From Rhodoferax sp. (GTDB lineage: Bacteria > Pseudomonadota > Gammaproteobacteria > Burkholderiales > Burkholderiaceae_C), in NCBI GenBank assembly GCA_017880985.1, contig JADGRK010000146.1, forward strand, positions 1 through 6,515: a stretch of DNA of 6,515 bases. The letters run 5' to 3'. Positions within the stretch are counted from its first letter, which is position 1, and every line of letters begins with the position of its first letter. Below, piece after piece: positions 1-4,115 of this stretch. The position numbers and the translations under genes are program-made. The notes below the pieces were generated by a model. It was given only the letters and a program-made list of their open reading frames with translations, did not search any database and was not told the origin of the DNA.

Positions 1-134
1 CGAAGCGCTTCGGCCCGGTCGCTGGAAAGCTTTGTCCAGATGCGAGGCAGAGTACCGCTGACGCGATACCAGACCTTGCCCTTGCGGTGCAAGCGCGGCG
101 GATCGTCAAAGTTAGATTCTCTACGTCGTCCCAT
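1..134 (-). CDS. Tyrosine-type phage integrase, N-terminal part (cut by window edge)
   Basis: The first 44 codons of a gene running off the left edge. The start reads MGRRRESNFDDPPRLHRKGK, then VWYRV and a basic stretch ending in SSDRAEAL. This basic MGRRR...PPR...KGK..Y.V opening followed by a 'DR.EAL' element is typical of phage tyrosine recombinases of the kind paired with DUF4224 proteins; it is the arm-binding N-terminus. The catalytic R-H-R-Y domain lies outside the window, so activity cannot be judged. The ATG shares its A with the TGA of the upstream DUF4224 gene (TGATG), so translation is probably coupled; no strong Shine-Dalgarno is visible. Known for the family: site-specific integration and excision. 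Inferred: this is the integrase end of a prophage or integrative island lying mostly to the left. Confidence 0.75.
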   Translation of the reverse strand, partial: MGRRRESNFDDPPRLHRKGKVWYRVSGTLPRIWTKLSSDRAEAL

Positions 135-370
135 CAGATGGCCTGCAATGCTCGGAAGTTTGGCTTGGGCAACTGGTCTTGTAAGTCTGAGATACAACCG
201 AGCATCTTCTCGACGTATTTCCGGGCGACGATGGGCTTTCGGTTGCCATTAACCTCAAAGCGCCAGCCTTTGCGGCTGAGCCAGCGAACTTGGTGAGATG
301 GCAGCTTGAAGCCAGTCAAGACCTCGACCTCTTCGGCGGATAGAAAAAACGGTGGGCTGGCGTAGTCCAT
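134..370 (-). CDS. DUF4224 domain protein, probable excisionase-like partner of the integrase
   Basis: A 78-residue protein. Residues 8-35 read as the DUF4224 pattern: FFLSAEEVEVLTGFK, then a Q-RWL-...-G-WRFEVN segment and a short RKPIV hairpin. This is the compact winged-helix-like layout found in small DNA-binding proteins encoded beside phage integrases. The ATG at 370 is preferred; a GTG at 376 would add two residues and would overlap the stop of an upstream open frame (373-375). No clear Shine-Dalgarno is seen, so coupling to upstream translation is likely. Its stop overlaps the integrase start by one base, so the two form one transcription unit. A role in directing integrase toward excision is inferred from gene position and family habit; it has not been established for this domain here. 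Confidence 0.75.
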   Translation of the reverse strand: MDYASPPFFLSAEEVEVLTGFKLPSHQVRWLSRKGWRFEVNGNRKPIVARKYVEKMLGCISDLQDQLPKPNFRALQAI

Positions 371-372
371 GA

Positions 373-531
373 TCACAGCAGATGAGTGCAGCCGATCAGA
401 GAGTACGGGCCTGCAACGTCATTCATTCCTCCAATGTATTCAAATCGCTTGACGGCAATAACCTTCCCGCCATGGACGGACACCCGCCAGGGCGACGGCA
501 CGCAAATCGTGAGTCGAGGGAAAACCCGCAC
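373..531 (-). CDS. Possible small protein upstream of DUF4224 gene (unassigned)
   Basis: A minus-strand frame open from 585 down to TGA at 375-373. Its only ordinary early start is GTG at 531; the ATG at 426 would leave 17 codons. The composition looks protein-like, with segments such as VFPRLTICVPSPWRVSVHGG and KVIAVKRFEYIGGMNDVAG. The stop overlaps the alternative GTG start of the DUF4224 gene, an arrangement that favours coupled translation. Against it: there is no Shine-Dalgarno before the GTG, a hairpin covers the start, and another minus-strand frame (578-423, 51 codons, ending LPSSDLNTLEE) is equally open over the same bases. I do not recognise the product. It could be a real leader gene of the integrase operon or simply non-coding phage leader DNA. 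Confidence 0.25.
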   Translation of the reverse strand: MRVFPRLTICVPSPWRVSVHGGKVIAVKRFEYIGGMNDVAGPYSLIGCTHLL

Positions 532-656
532 GCGACGGGCTTCAATGGCGTCGGTAATGCTCCAGTGTTCAATGGCATGGTCAGTTCACTGACTGTTGCG
601 CCACCAGTGGGGACAAGGGCGTGAAAACCCGGTGATTTGCCTATCGAGTAGCAGCC
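377..656 (-). other. Leader-like region upstream of the integrase operon
   Basis: About 280 bases with no securely callable gene. Open frames exist in two minus-strand phases and two plus-strand phases at once, usually a sign of base-composition bias rather than dense coding. A very strong Shine-Dalgarno-like GGAGGA lies at 432-427 on the minus strand, directly before the overlapping ATGs at 426 and 422. These open only 17 and 8 codons, the first ending across the DUF4224 start, which suits a short translated leader controlling the operon. A hairpin at 542-521 sits in the middle of the region. The regulatory role is inference. Confidence 0.35.
521..542 (-). terminator. Hairpin followed by TTTT, second copy of the 657-682 hairpin
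   Basis: Read on the minus strand: AAGCCCG, loop TCGCGTG, then CGGGTTTT. It pairs over 7 positions including one G-T. The T run is only four, so termination would be weak or conditional. It agrees at 18 of 22 positions with the stronger hairpin 140 bases upstream. Its place in the integrase leader would suit an attenuator, which is inference. Confidence 0.35.
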
Positions 657-682
657 AAAAAAAACCCACGTGCGGCGGGCTT
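657..682 (-). terminator. Intrinsic terminator after the 118-codon gene
   Basis: On the minus strand AAGCCCGC, loop CGCAC, then GTGGGTTT with the T run continuing to eight Ts (664-657). The stem has 8 pairs, two of them G-T. It starts 19 bases after the TAG at 704-702, the expected place for a rho-independent terminator, and so supports the upstream ORF as a real, separately transcribed gene. Confidence 0.7.
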
Positions 683-701
683 CGGGGATTTGGGCAACCA
701 G

Positions 702-1058
702 CTACTTTGAATTCTTGTGAACCGAGGCAAAAGGGTCAATGACTTCTGACTCTTTGCTTGGCGCGGTTCCCTGTATTGGCACGGACTCCGTTATGAGCCA
801 TCCGGGTTGCATCTGACTGTCCTGAAACGCAACAGATTCTTGCCACAAGGACCAATCAGAGTCCTCGTTGCCTTCGACCACTTCAGGAGTTGGAAGAGGT
901 CGCGGTAATAGTCGTCTCTCCTTGGCTGGGGACGAAGTCTTATTGGATGCTGCTCTTTCTGCTGGCCTGGCCGTAGCATCACCTTGACGTTTGAAAATAT
1001 TCGACACCGGTACCCCTACTCGTTTAACTTTGCTCCAGTTTTTTTCGATTATCGACAA
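702..1058 (-). CDS. Conserved-looking hypothetical protein, 118 residues, within the mobile region
   Basis: No function recognised. The start is TTG at 1058, supported by AGGA at 1070-1067 with an 8-base spacer. The N-terminus is basic (MSIIEKNWSKVKRVGVPVSN), residues 25-50 are Ala/Ser/Lys-rich and probably disordered, and the C-terminal half is acidic. That half carries PLPTPEVVEGNEDSDWSLW (about 53-71), then QESVAFQDSQM and a terminal DPFASVHKNSK. The Trp/Phe-containing acidic block looks like a short conserved interaction segment rather than an enzyme fold. There is no signal peptide, membrane span or Cys/His metal motif. It shares strand and region with the integrase genes but is separated from them by a strong terminator, so it is probably cargo or a regulator of the element with its own promoter. 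Coding status is fairly likely given RBS and terminator; function is unknown. Confidence 0.55.
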   Translation of the reverse strand: MSIIEKNWSKVKRVGVPVSNIFKRQGDATARPAERAASNKTSSPAKERRLLPRPLPTPEVVEGNEDSDWSLWQESVAFQDSQMQPGWLITESVPIQGTAPSKESEVIDPFASVHKNSK

Positions 1059-1086
1059 AGATATTATCCTTCACAATGGTCACGCG

Positions 1087-1254
1087 TTACCAGCCAAAAA
1101 ACCAGCGGATTTGGCCTGGTCTTAACTCTTGCGAGCCACGCTCAGGAAGGTGAAGCGCAGGGGCTTGATGCTGAGTATTTGGTGCATCGACCATGATCTT
1201 TTCCATGGCGTGGTGGTACAGGTGGTCCGTTCGTCGCAGCTTTCCGGCGGCTCC
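1087..1254 (-). other. Unassigned open frames, possible gene remnant
   Basis: A minus-strand frame open from 1254 to TAA at 1089-1087. An ATG at 1206 gives 39 codons (MEKIMVDAPNTQHQ ... GQIRWFFGW). In another minus-strand phase a short frame reads MHQILSIKPLRFTFLSVARK and then stops. The second looks like the N-terminus of a longer, possibly membrane protein that breaks off. Neither has a convincing Shine-Dalgarno, and plus-strand frames over the same bases also look open. A decayed gene end at the edge of the mobile element is the simplest reading; I cannot name it. Confidence 0.25.
1096..1123 (-). terminator. Terminator-like hairpin, minus strand
   Basis: On the minus strand AAGACCAG, a 10-base loop, CTGGTTTT and a run of six Ts (1101-1096). 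The stem has 8 pairs with one G-T. It overlaps the last codons of the unassigned frame above and lies just before the RBS of the 118-codon gene, so it would keep transcription arriving from the right out of the mobile element. Confidence 0.4.
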
Positions 1255-1285
1255 TCACGCCATGACGCAGTCTGTCGCAATGCCC

Positions 1286-1314
1286 TTGCAATCCGAACCC
1301 GGCGATCCTAAATT
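1286..1314 (+). promoter_or_regulatory. Predicted sigma-70 promoter of the small membrane-protein pair
   Basis: TTGCAA at 1286-1291, a 17-base spacer, then TAAATT at 1309-1314. The predicted transcript would start near 1321, leaving a leader of about 35 bases before the ATG at 1356. The spacing is ideal and both hexamers are 4 of 6 to consensus. It is by far the best-placed promoter for the two genes that follow. Confidence 0.5.
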
Positions 1315-1324
1315 CTCTTCAACC

Positions 1325-1337
1325 GGCCACGGTGGCC
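1325..1337. promoter_or_regulatory. Interrupted palindrome just after the predicted transcription start, possible operator
   Basis: GGCCAC, one base, GTGGCC: a perfect 6-base inverted repeat around a central G. It covers about +5 to +17 of the predicted transcript. With a one-base centre it cannot fold as a hairpin without losing pairs, which fits a dimeric regulator site better than an RNA structure. GC-rich palindromes also arise by chance here, so this stays tentative. Confidence 0.25.
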
Positions 1338-1355
1338 TCAAATTGGAGAGAACAC

Positions 1356-1550
1356 ATGAACACAAATCGCACAACTCGCACAACTCGCTTTGCCGCATTC
1401 ATGCTCGCGGTATTGATGACTGTTGTCGTCAACGGAGCCATGCTTTGGAAGTTCGATACCGTTGCCCACGAAACCAATATGGCACACAGCGGGCAGATTC
1501 CAATCGTCGTGACGCTGGAAACGGTCAACATCATTGCCCCACGGTCCTGA
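1356..1550 (+). CDS. Small single-span membrane or exported protein, 64 residues
   Basis: A 64-residue protein of unknown function. ATG at 1356 is preceded by GGAGAG (1345-1350) with a 5-base spacer, a good RBS that decides the start over the upstream in-frame codon at 1332. The N-terminus is Arg/Thr-rich (MNTNRTTRTTR), followed by one hydrophobic stretch at about residues 12-31 (FAAFMLAVLMTVVVNGAML), then a polar tail ending VVTLETVNIIAPRS. This is the layout of a single-pass inner-membrane protein with an exported tail, or a signal peptide without an obvious cleavage site. The tail's VxLxTVxI pattern resembles the short segment near the N-terminus of many TonB-dependent receptors, which may be coincidence. 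The next gene starts 4 bases after its stop; the two are probably co-transcribed from the promoter at 1286-1314. Confidence 0.65.
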   Translation: MNTNRTTRTTRFAAFMLAVLMTVVVNGAMLWKFDTVAHETNMAHSGQIPIVVTLETVNIIAPRS

Positions 1551-1554
1551 GCCG

Positions 1555-1758
1555 GTGAAAACACTGCTCTTCCTGGTCGGCTGGTTTATCCTGTTCGCGC
1601 TGTGCTGGCCGTTGGCTTTGCTGGCACTGGTGGTCTGGCCAGTCGTCTGGTTGATCTCGATTCCGCTGGCGCTGGTTGGGATCGGGGTTGGTGCGGTGCT
1701 GGCACTGATCAAGGCTATTCTGTTTTTCCCTGCACGACTGCTTGGCTATCGGGGGTAA
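1555..1758 (+). CDS. Small two-span membrane protein, 67 residues
   Basis: Almost wholly hydrophobic. Residues 3-25 (TLLFLVGWFILFALCWPLAL) and about 32-57 (VWLISIPLALVGIGVGAVLA) form two membrane spans with a short turn between; the C-terminus is a basic FFPARLLGYRG. I know similar proteins as a small family of uncharacterised proteobacterial inner-membrane proteins, with no assigned role. GTG at 1555 is chosen because it sits directly at the start of the hydrophobic domain and 4 bases after the upstream TGA (1548-1550), suggesting coupled translation; a TTG at 1534 would add seven residues and overlap the previous gene. No independent Shine-Dalgarno is visible. A structural or stress-related membrane role for the pair is inference only. 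Confidence 0.65.
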   Translation: MKTLLFLVGWFILFALCWPLALLALVVWPVVWLISIPLALVGIGVGAVLALIKAILFFPARLLGYRG

Positions 1759-1770
1759 GGCAGGTTCAAG

Positions 1771-1786
1771 CTCGGCCTTAGGCGAG
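1771..1786 (+). terminator. Weak hairpin after the small membrane-protein pair
   Basis: CTCG, bulged G, CC, loop TTA, GG, CGAG: a six-pair stem with a bulge, followed by TCACTTCTTT rather than a proper T run. It lies 12 bases after the TAA at 1756-1758 and before the convergent DUF3096 gene, where a terminator is expected, but the structure is poor. Confidence 0.25.
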
Positions 1787-1824
1787 TCACTTCTTTCGCA
1801 TCACCAGGTCAAAAGCCAGAGTGC

Positions 1825-1838
1825 TAATTGCGCAATTA
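1825..1838. repeat. Perfect 14-base palindrome TAATTGCGCAATTA
   Basis: A perfect AT-flanked dyad in the gap between the plus-strand membrane pair and the convergent minus-strand DUF3096 gene. It is followed directly by CCGCGCGG, a second short palindrome. The position between two gene ends argues against a promoter operator. It could be a protein-binding site or a remnant of a bidirectional terminator lacking T runs. Confidence 0.4.
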
Positions 1839-1910
1839 CCGCGCGGGTCAGCCGACACGGACTACCACCCCGTGGTTGCCCGCCCCCCTAACGCAGCCTT
1901 TCTGACAACT

Positions 1911-2066
1911 CTACGTGACGTGAAGCGCCCCGGTACCAAACAGGCCGATTAGTCCGATCGCGATCAGATAGACGGCGACGATGAAGTTCAGGAGCTTGGG
2001 CATAACCAATATGAGAATCCCTGCCAGGAGCGAGATCAGGGGCGTCAGACTAAGGTGAAGGTTCAT
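1911..2066 (-). CDS. DUF3096 family small membrane protein, 51 residues
   Basis: The protein opens MNLHLSLTPLISLLAGILIL, continues VMPKLLNFIVAVYLIAIGLI and ends GLFGTGALHVT. This is the DUF3096 pattern: a short amphipathic start, a first hydrophobic span with the LLAGILIL block, a central MPKLLN.IVA.YLI turn, and a second span ending in GLFG. Length (51) fits these very small proteins, whose function is unknown to me. ATG at 2066 has GGAGA at 2076-2072 with a 5-base spacer. A TATACT box lies at 2101-2096, giving a leader of about 23 bases, so the gene looks independently expressed. It converges on the plus-strand membrane pair and is divergent from the LysE-type gene. The family match is from memory of the pattern but is clear. 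Confidence 0.75.
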   Translation of the reverse strand: MNLHLSLTPLISLLAGILILVMPKLLNFIVAVYLIAIGLIGLFGTGALHVT

Positions 2067-2095
2067 GAGATCTCCAATGTTATTGAGTCAAAAAA

Positions 2096-2101
2096 AGTAT
2101 A
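2096..2101 (-). promoter_or_regulatory. Probable -10 box of the DUF3096 gene
   Basis: TATACT on the minus strand (one mismatch to TATAAT), followed by seven Ts. It lies about 30 bases ahead of the ATG at 2066 and places transcription start near 2089, upstream of the RBS. No good -35 hexamer is seen 16-18 bases further back, so an activator or another sigma factor may be involved. Confidence 0.4.
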
Positions 2102-2272
2102 CACGCCTGCATGATGTGCCCGCGCCCTACCGCAGGTCTGTGCGCCGCCGTACAGATACAGCCGGAAACGATACTACACCGTTGCGGCGATAGAGTATGT
2201 CCGGCCGCCGGAACCTCGTGACCAACAAACCCAAACCCAACCCCGACCCTTACGCCCCTGTATGCTCGGCCC

Positions 2273-2884
2273 ATGACCAGCGTTGAATTCACCGCCTTGA
2301 TGCTGTTGGCAACCGCCGCCACCTTCACACCCGGCCCCAACACCACCCTATCGACTGCACTGGCGGCCAACTTCGGCCTCAGACACTCGCTGCGCTTTGT
2401 GCTGGCGGTGCCGGTCGGTTGGGCGTTGCTGTTGAGCCTGTGTGCGGCCGGTGTCGGAGCGATGGTGATCGCGTTGCCGCCATTGCGTATTGGCATTCAA
2501 GTCACGGGCGTAGCTTATCTGCTTTGGTTGGCCTTCAAACTGACACGCTCGGGCAGCCTGGCACAAGCCGACTCGTCGCAGTTGACCGTCACCTTCTGGC
2601 AGGGCGTGATGCTACAGTTTCTCAACATCAAAGCCTGGTTCCTGGCACTGACGGTAGTGGCCGGTTGGCTGGCCGGGCGCGAAGACGCCGTCAGCCGCTT
2701 TGCCATCGTGTTGCCGCTGATGCTGGCTTTTGGCCTGTGCAGCAATCTGACCTACGCGCTGGTGGGTACCTTGCTGCGCCAGTGGCTGGCCGACCCACAA
2801 CACGCCGGTCGGCGCCTGCGCTGGTTCAACCGCAGCATGGCCGCCGTGCTGGTGATCACCGCCGCCTGGATGGCCACCTTTTAA
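2273..2884 (+). CDS. LysE/RhtB-family amino-acid (metabolite) exporter
   Basis: A 203-residue inner-membrane protein of normal LysE/RhtB length (about 200-210). The family marker PGP is at residues 20-22 in FTPGPNTT, inside the first span. A second span follows (about 40-62). The GVAYLLWLAFKL block at about 79-90 is the typical 'G..YL.wlg.k' element ending the third span. LNIKAWF (117-123) occupies the place of the family NPKA motif, with Ile for Pro. Hydrophobic segments at about 112-133, 142-168 and 186-203 complete the usual six-span topology. Members export amino acids or related small molecules with proton exchange; the substrate cannot be read here. The ATG at 2273 has no clear Shine-Dalgarno; TATGCT at 2261-2266 could be a -10 for a nearly leaderless message, but is unsupported. 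The gene stands alone, divergent from DUF3096. Confidence 0.85.
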   Translation: MTSVEFTALMLLATAATFTPGPNTTLSTALAANFGLRHSLRFVLAVPVGWALLLSLCAAGVGAMVIALPPLRIGIQVTGVAYLLWLAFKLTRSGSLAQADSSQLTVTFWQGVMLQFLNIKAWFLALTVVAGWLAGREDAVSRFAIVLPLMLAFGLCSNLTYALVGTLLRQWLADPQHAGRRLRWFNRSMAAVLVITAAWMATF

Positions 2885-2928
2885 CACCAAAGAAAATGGC
2901 AACCATTTACACAAGAGCCAGGAGCAGC

Positions 2929-3092
2929 ATGAATGCAACGACAAGATGGTGGCCGACGGGTTGCGGCGCCAGGCTGAGGATGCCGGGATGACCTGGCAGG
3001 TTGACCCGGCGCAGGGTCTGATCACCACCGACTCGCAGCAGGGGCTGGACCTGGTGGCCATCAAGACCTGCGCTGCGAGGGTGGCTGCGTGA
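2929..3092 (+). pseudogene. Small frameshifted or very short ORF, unassigned
   Basis: A good Shine-Dalgarno AGGAG (2920-2924) stands four bases before ATG at 2929, but that frame closes after 20 codons at TGA 2989-2991. One phase over, a frame runs to TGA at 3090-3092 and looks more like protein: NDKMVADGLRRQAEDAGMTW, then QVDPAQGLITTDSQQGLDLV and a short alanine-rich end. The first ATG in that frame is at 2946 (48 codons), without an RBS. A one-base shift just after the start would join the strong RBS to the better frame and give about 54 residues, so a frameshifted small gene is likely. I do not recognise the family. Its position between the exporter and phzF gives no functional hint. Confidence 0.35.
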
Positions 3093-3155
3093 TGCCTGGA
3101 TCGCGGGCTGCGCCGGGATGACAATCGAGGCTCATCACACGCCAAAGTCCATACC

Positions 3156-4115
3156 ATGAAATCCCGCCCCCTTCGACAAGCTCAGGACAGGCGTTTCAAA
3201 CAAGTTGACGTCTTCACCGCCGCACCCTACCTTGGCAACCCGCTGGCCGTGGTGCTGGACGGCACCGACCTGTCCACTGAGGAAATGCAGCACTTCGCGC
3301 ACTGGACCAACCTGTCCGAGACCACCTTTTTGTTGCCGCCCAGCCTGGAGGGCGCCGCCGCCGGGGCCGACTACCGTGTGCGCATCTTCACCCCCGGTGG
3401 CGAACTGCCGTTTGCCGGTCACCCGACGCTGGGCAGTTGCCACGCCTGGCTGCAAGCAGGCGGCAGGCCCAAAGCAAAAGATGAAATCGTGCAGGAATGC
3501 AAAGTTGGCCTGATCCGGATTCACCGCGAGGGCACGCGGCTCGCCTTTGCCGCGCCGCCACTCAAGCGCGGCAACCCGAGCCCGGCCCTGCTGGCCCAGG
3601 TGGCCGCGGCACTCGGGCTCCAATCGCATCAAATCATCGCCGCGCAAATGCTGGACAACGGCCCGGTCTGGCTGGGCCTGCTGCTGGACTGTCAGTCAAC
3701 CGTGCTGCAACTCACACCGGACCATCTTGTGCTCAAGAATTTAGGGCTAAAAGTGGGTGTAGCCGCCGTCGAATATGCGCAACAAGCTACTACTTTAATA
3801 GCAAGATCAAACCCCGAAGCGCGTGCTTTTGGCCCACGTTCAGAAAGACTCGGCGATGCAGAAGAAGCGCCCCAGGTTGAGGTGCGCGCCTTTGCCGCGC
3901 CGCTGGGCGTGCCCGAAGACCCGGTCACCGGCAGCTTCAACGCCAGCCTGGCCCAGTGGCTGATCGCCGACGGCCTTGCGCCCAGCACCTACATGGCCGC
4001 GCAAGGCGCTTGCCTGGGCCGCGCCGGGCGCGTGCATATTGCGCAAGACGCCAGCGGCCAGGTCTGGGTCGGCGGCGACTGCGTCACCTGCATCGACGGC
4101 CGCGTGACTCTATGA
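3156..4115 (+). CDS. PhzF-family isomerase/epimerase
   Basis: A 319-residue PhzF-fold protein; relatives are usually about 260-300. Landmarks in order: FKQVDVFTAAPYLGNPLAVV (14-33), the first-lobe opening; NLSETTFLLPP (52-62), whose E55 matches the family's catalytic glutamate; FTPGGELPFAGHPTLGSCHA (78-97), the substrate-loop signature; and GVPEDPVTGSFNASLAQW (251-268), the second-lobe counterpart. Known members isomerise or epimerise small acids; the substrate here is unknown. Two oddities explain the extra length: a 27-base repeat in frame near the N-terminus (residues 5-13) and an AT-rich, family-atypical segment at about 205-238 containing ATTLIARSNPEARAF. ATG at 3156 lacks a clear RBS but is needed to include the first strand. 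The stop overlaps the hpnC start (ATGA), placing it at the head of the squalene operon; a biochemical link to squalene is not established. Confidence 0.88.
   Translation: MKSRPLRQAQDRRFKQVDVFTAAPYLGNPLAVVLDGTDLSTEEMQHFAHWTNLSETTFLLPPSLEGAAAGADYRVRIFTPGGELPFAGHPTLGSCHAWLQAGGRPKAKDEIVQECKVGLIRIHREGTRLAFAAPPLKRGNPSPALLAQVAAALGLQSHQIIAAQMLDNGPVWLGLLLDCQSTVLQLTPDHLVLKNLGLKVGVAAVEYAQQATTLIARSNPEARAFGPRSERLGDAEEAPQVEVRAFAAPLGVPEDPVTGSFNASLAQWLIADGLAPSTYMAAQGACLGRAGRVHIAQDASGQVWVGGDCVTCIDGRVTL
3167..3193 (+). repeat. Short dispersed repeat inserted in frame in the phzF start
   Basis: The core TTCGACAAGCTCAGGACAGG (3172-3191) matches, from memory, a very common interspersed repeat family whose translation gives the telltale 'RQAQDR' here or 'LSLSKG' on the other strand. 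It spans about 27 bases, exactly nine codons. Deleting 3167-3193 restores a smooth start, MKSRFKQVDVFT, as expected for PhzF. Repeat identity is from memory; the in-frame fit is seen directly. Confidence 0.7.
3786..3802 (+). repeat. AT-rich repeat core in phzF (GCTACTACTTTAATAGC)
   Basis: A 17-base core bounded by GCTA and TAGC. It lies in an AT-rich patch (about 3737-3815) within otherwise GC-rich coding DNA. It agrees at 14 of 17 positions with the core at 4724-4740 in hpnC and is read in the same phase, giving ATTLIA here and ATQLIA there. It appears to be a piece of a dispersed element common in Comamonadaceae; that attribution is from memory. Confidence 0.5.

Noticed and set aside
382..624. 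Plus-strand open frames of 80 and 68 codons in the integrase leader
   Set aside because: No RBS, overlapping each other in different phases, opposite to the local gene direction and covering the terminator-like hairpin; better explained as composition effects.
984..1558. Plus-strand frames of 60-121 codons across the element boundary
   Set aside because: They have no RBS, run through the promoter and RBS of the small membrane-protein gene, and show no domain-like pattern.
1864..1876. ACCAC-CCC-GTGGT hairpin as a terminator of the DUF3096 gene
   Set aside because: Short 5-pair stem, no T run and 35 bases beyond the stop; not enough to call.
2238..2272. Leaderless promoter for the LysE-type gene (TATGCT at 2261-2266)
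   Set aside because: No matching -35 hexamer and no other support; mentioned only as a possibility in the gene entry.
2080..2496. Minus-strand frame overlapping the LysE-type exporter
   Set aside because: Antisense shadow of a clear membrane protein; no RBS and no family pattern.
2612..3647. Long minus-strand frames of 181 and 170 codons opposite the exporter and phzF
   Set aside because: Typical antisense frames in GC-rich DNA; the LSLSKG motif in one only betrays the repeat at 3167-3193.
3956..4111. An upstream extension of hpnC by 52 codons
   Set aside because: It lies within the phzF coding region and gives an Arg-rich, non-homologous N-terminus; ATG at 4112 starts the family sequence properly.
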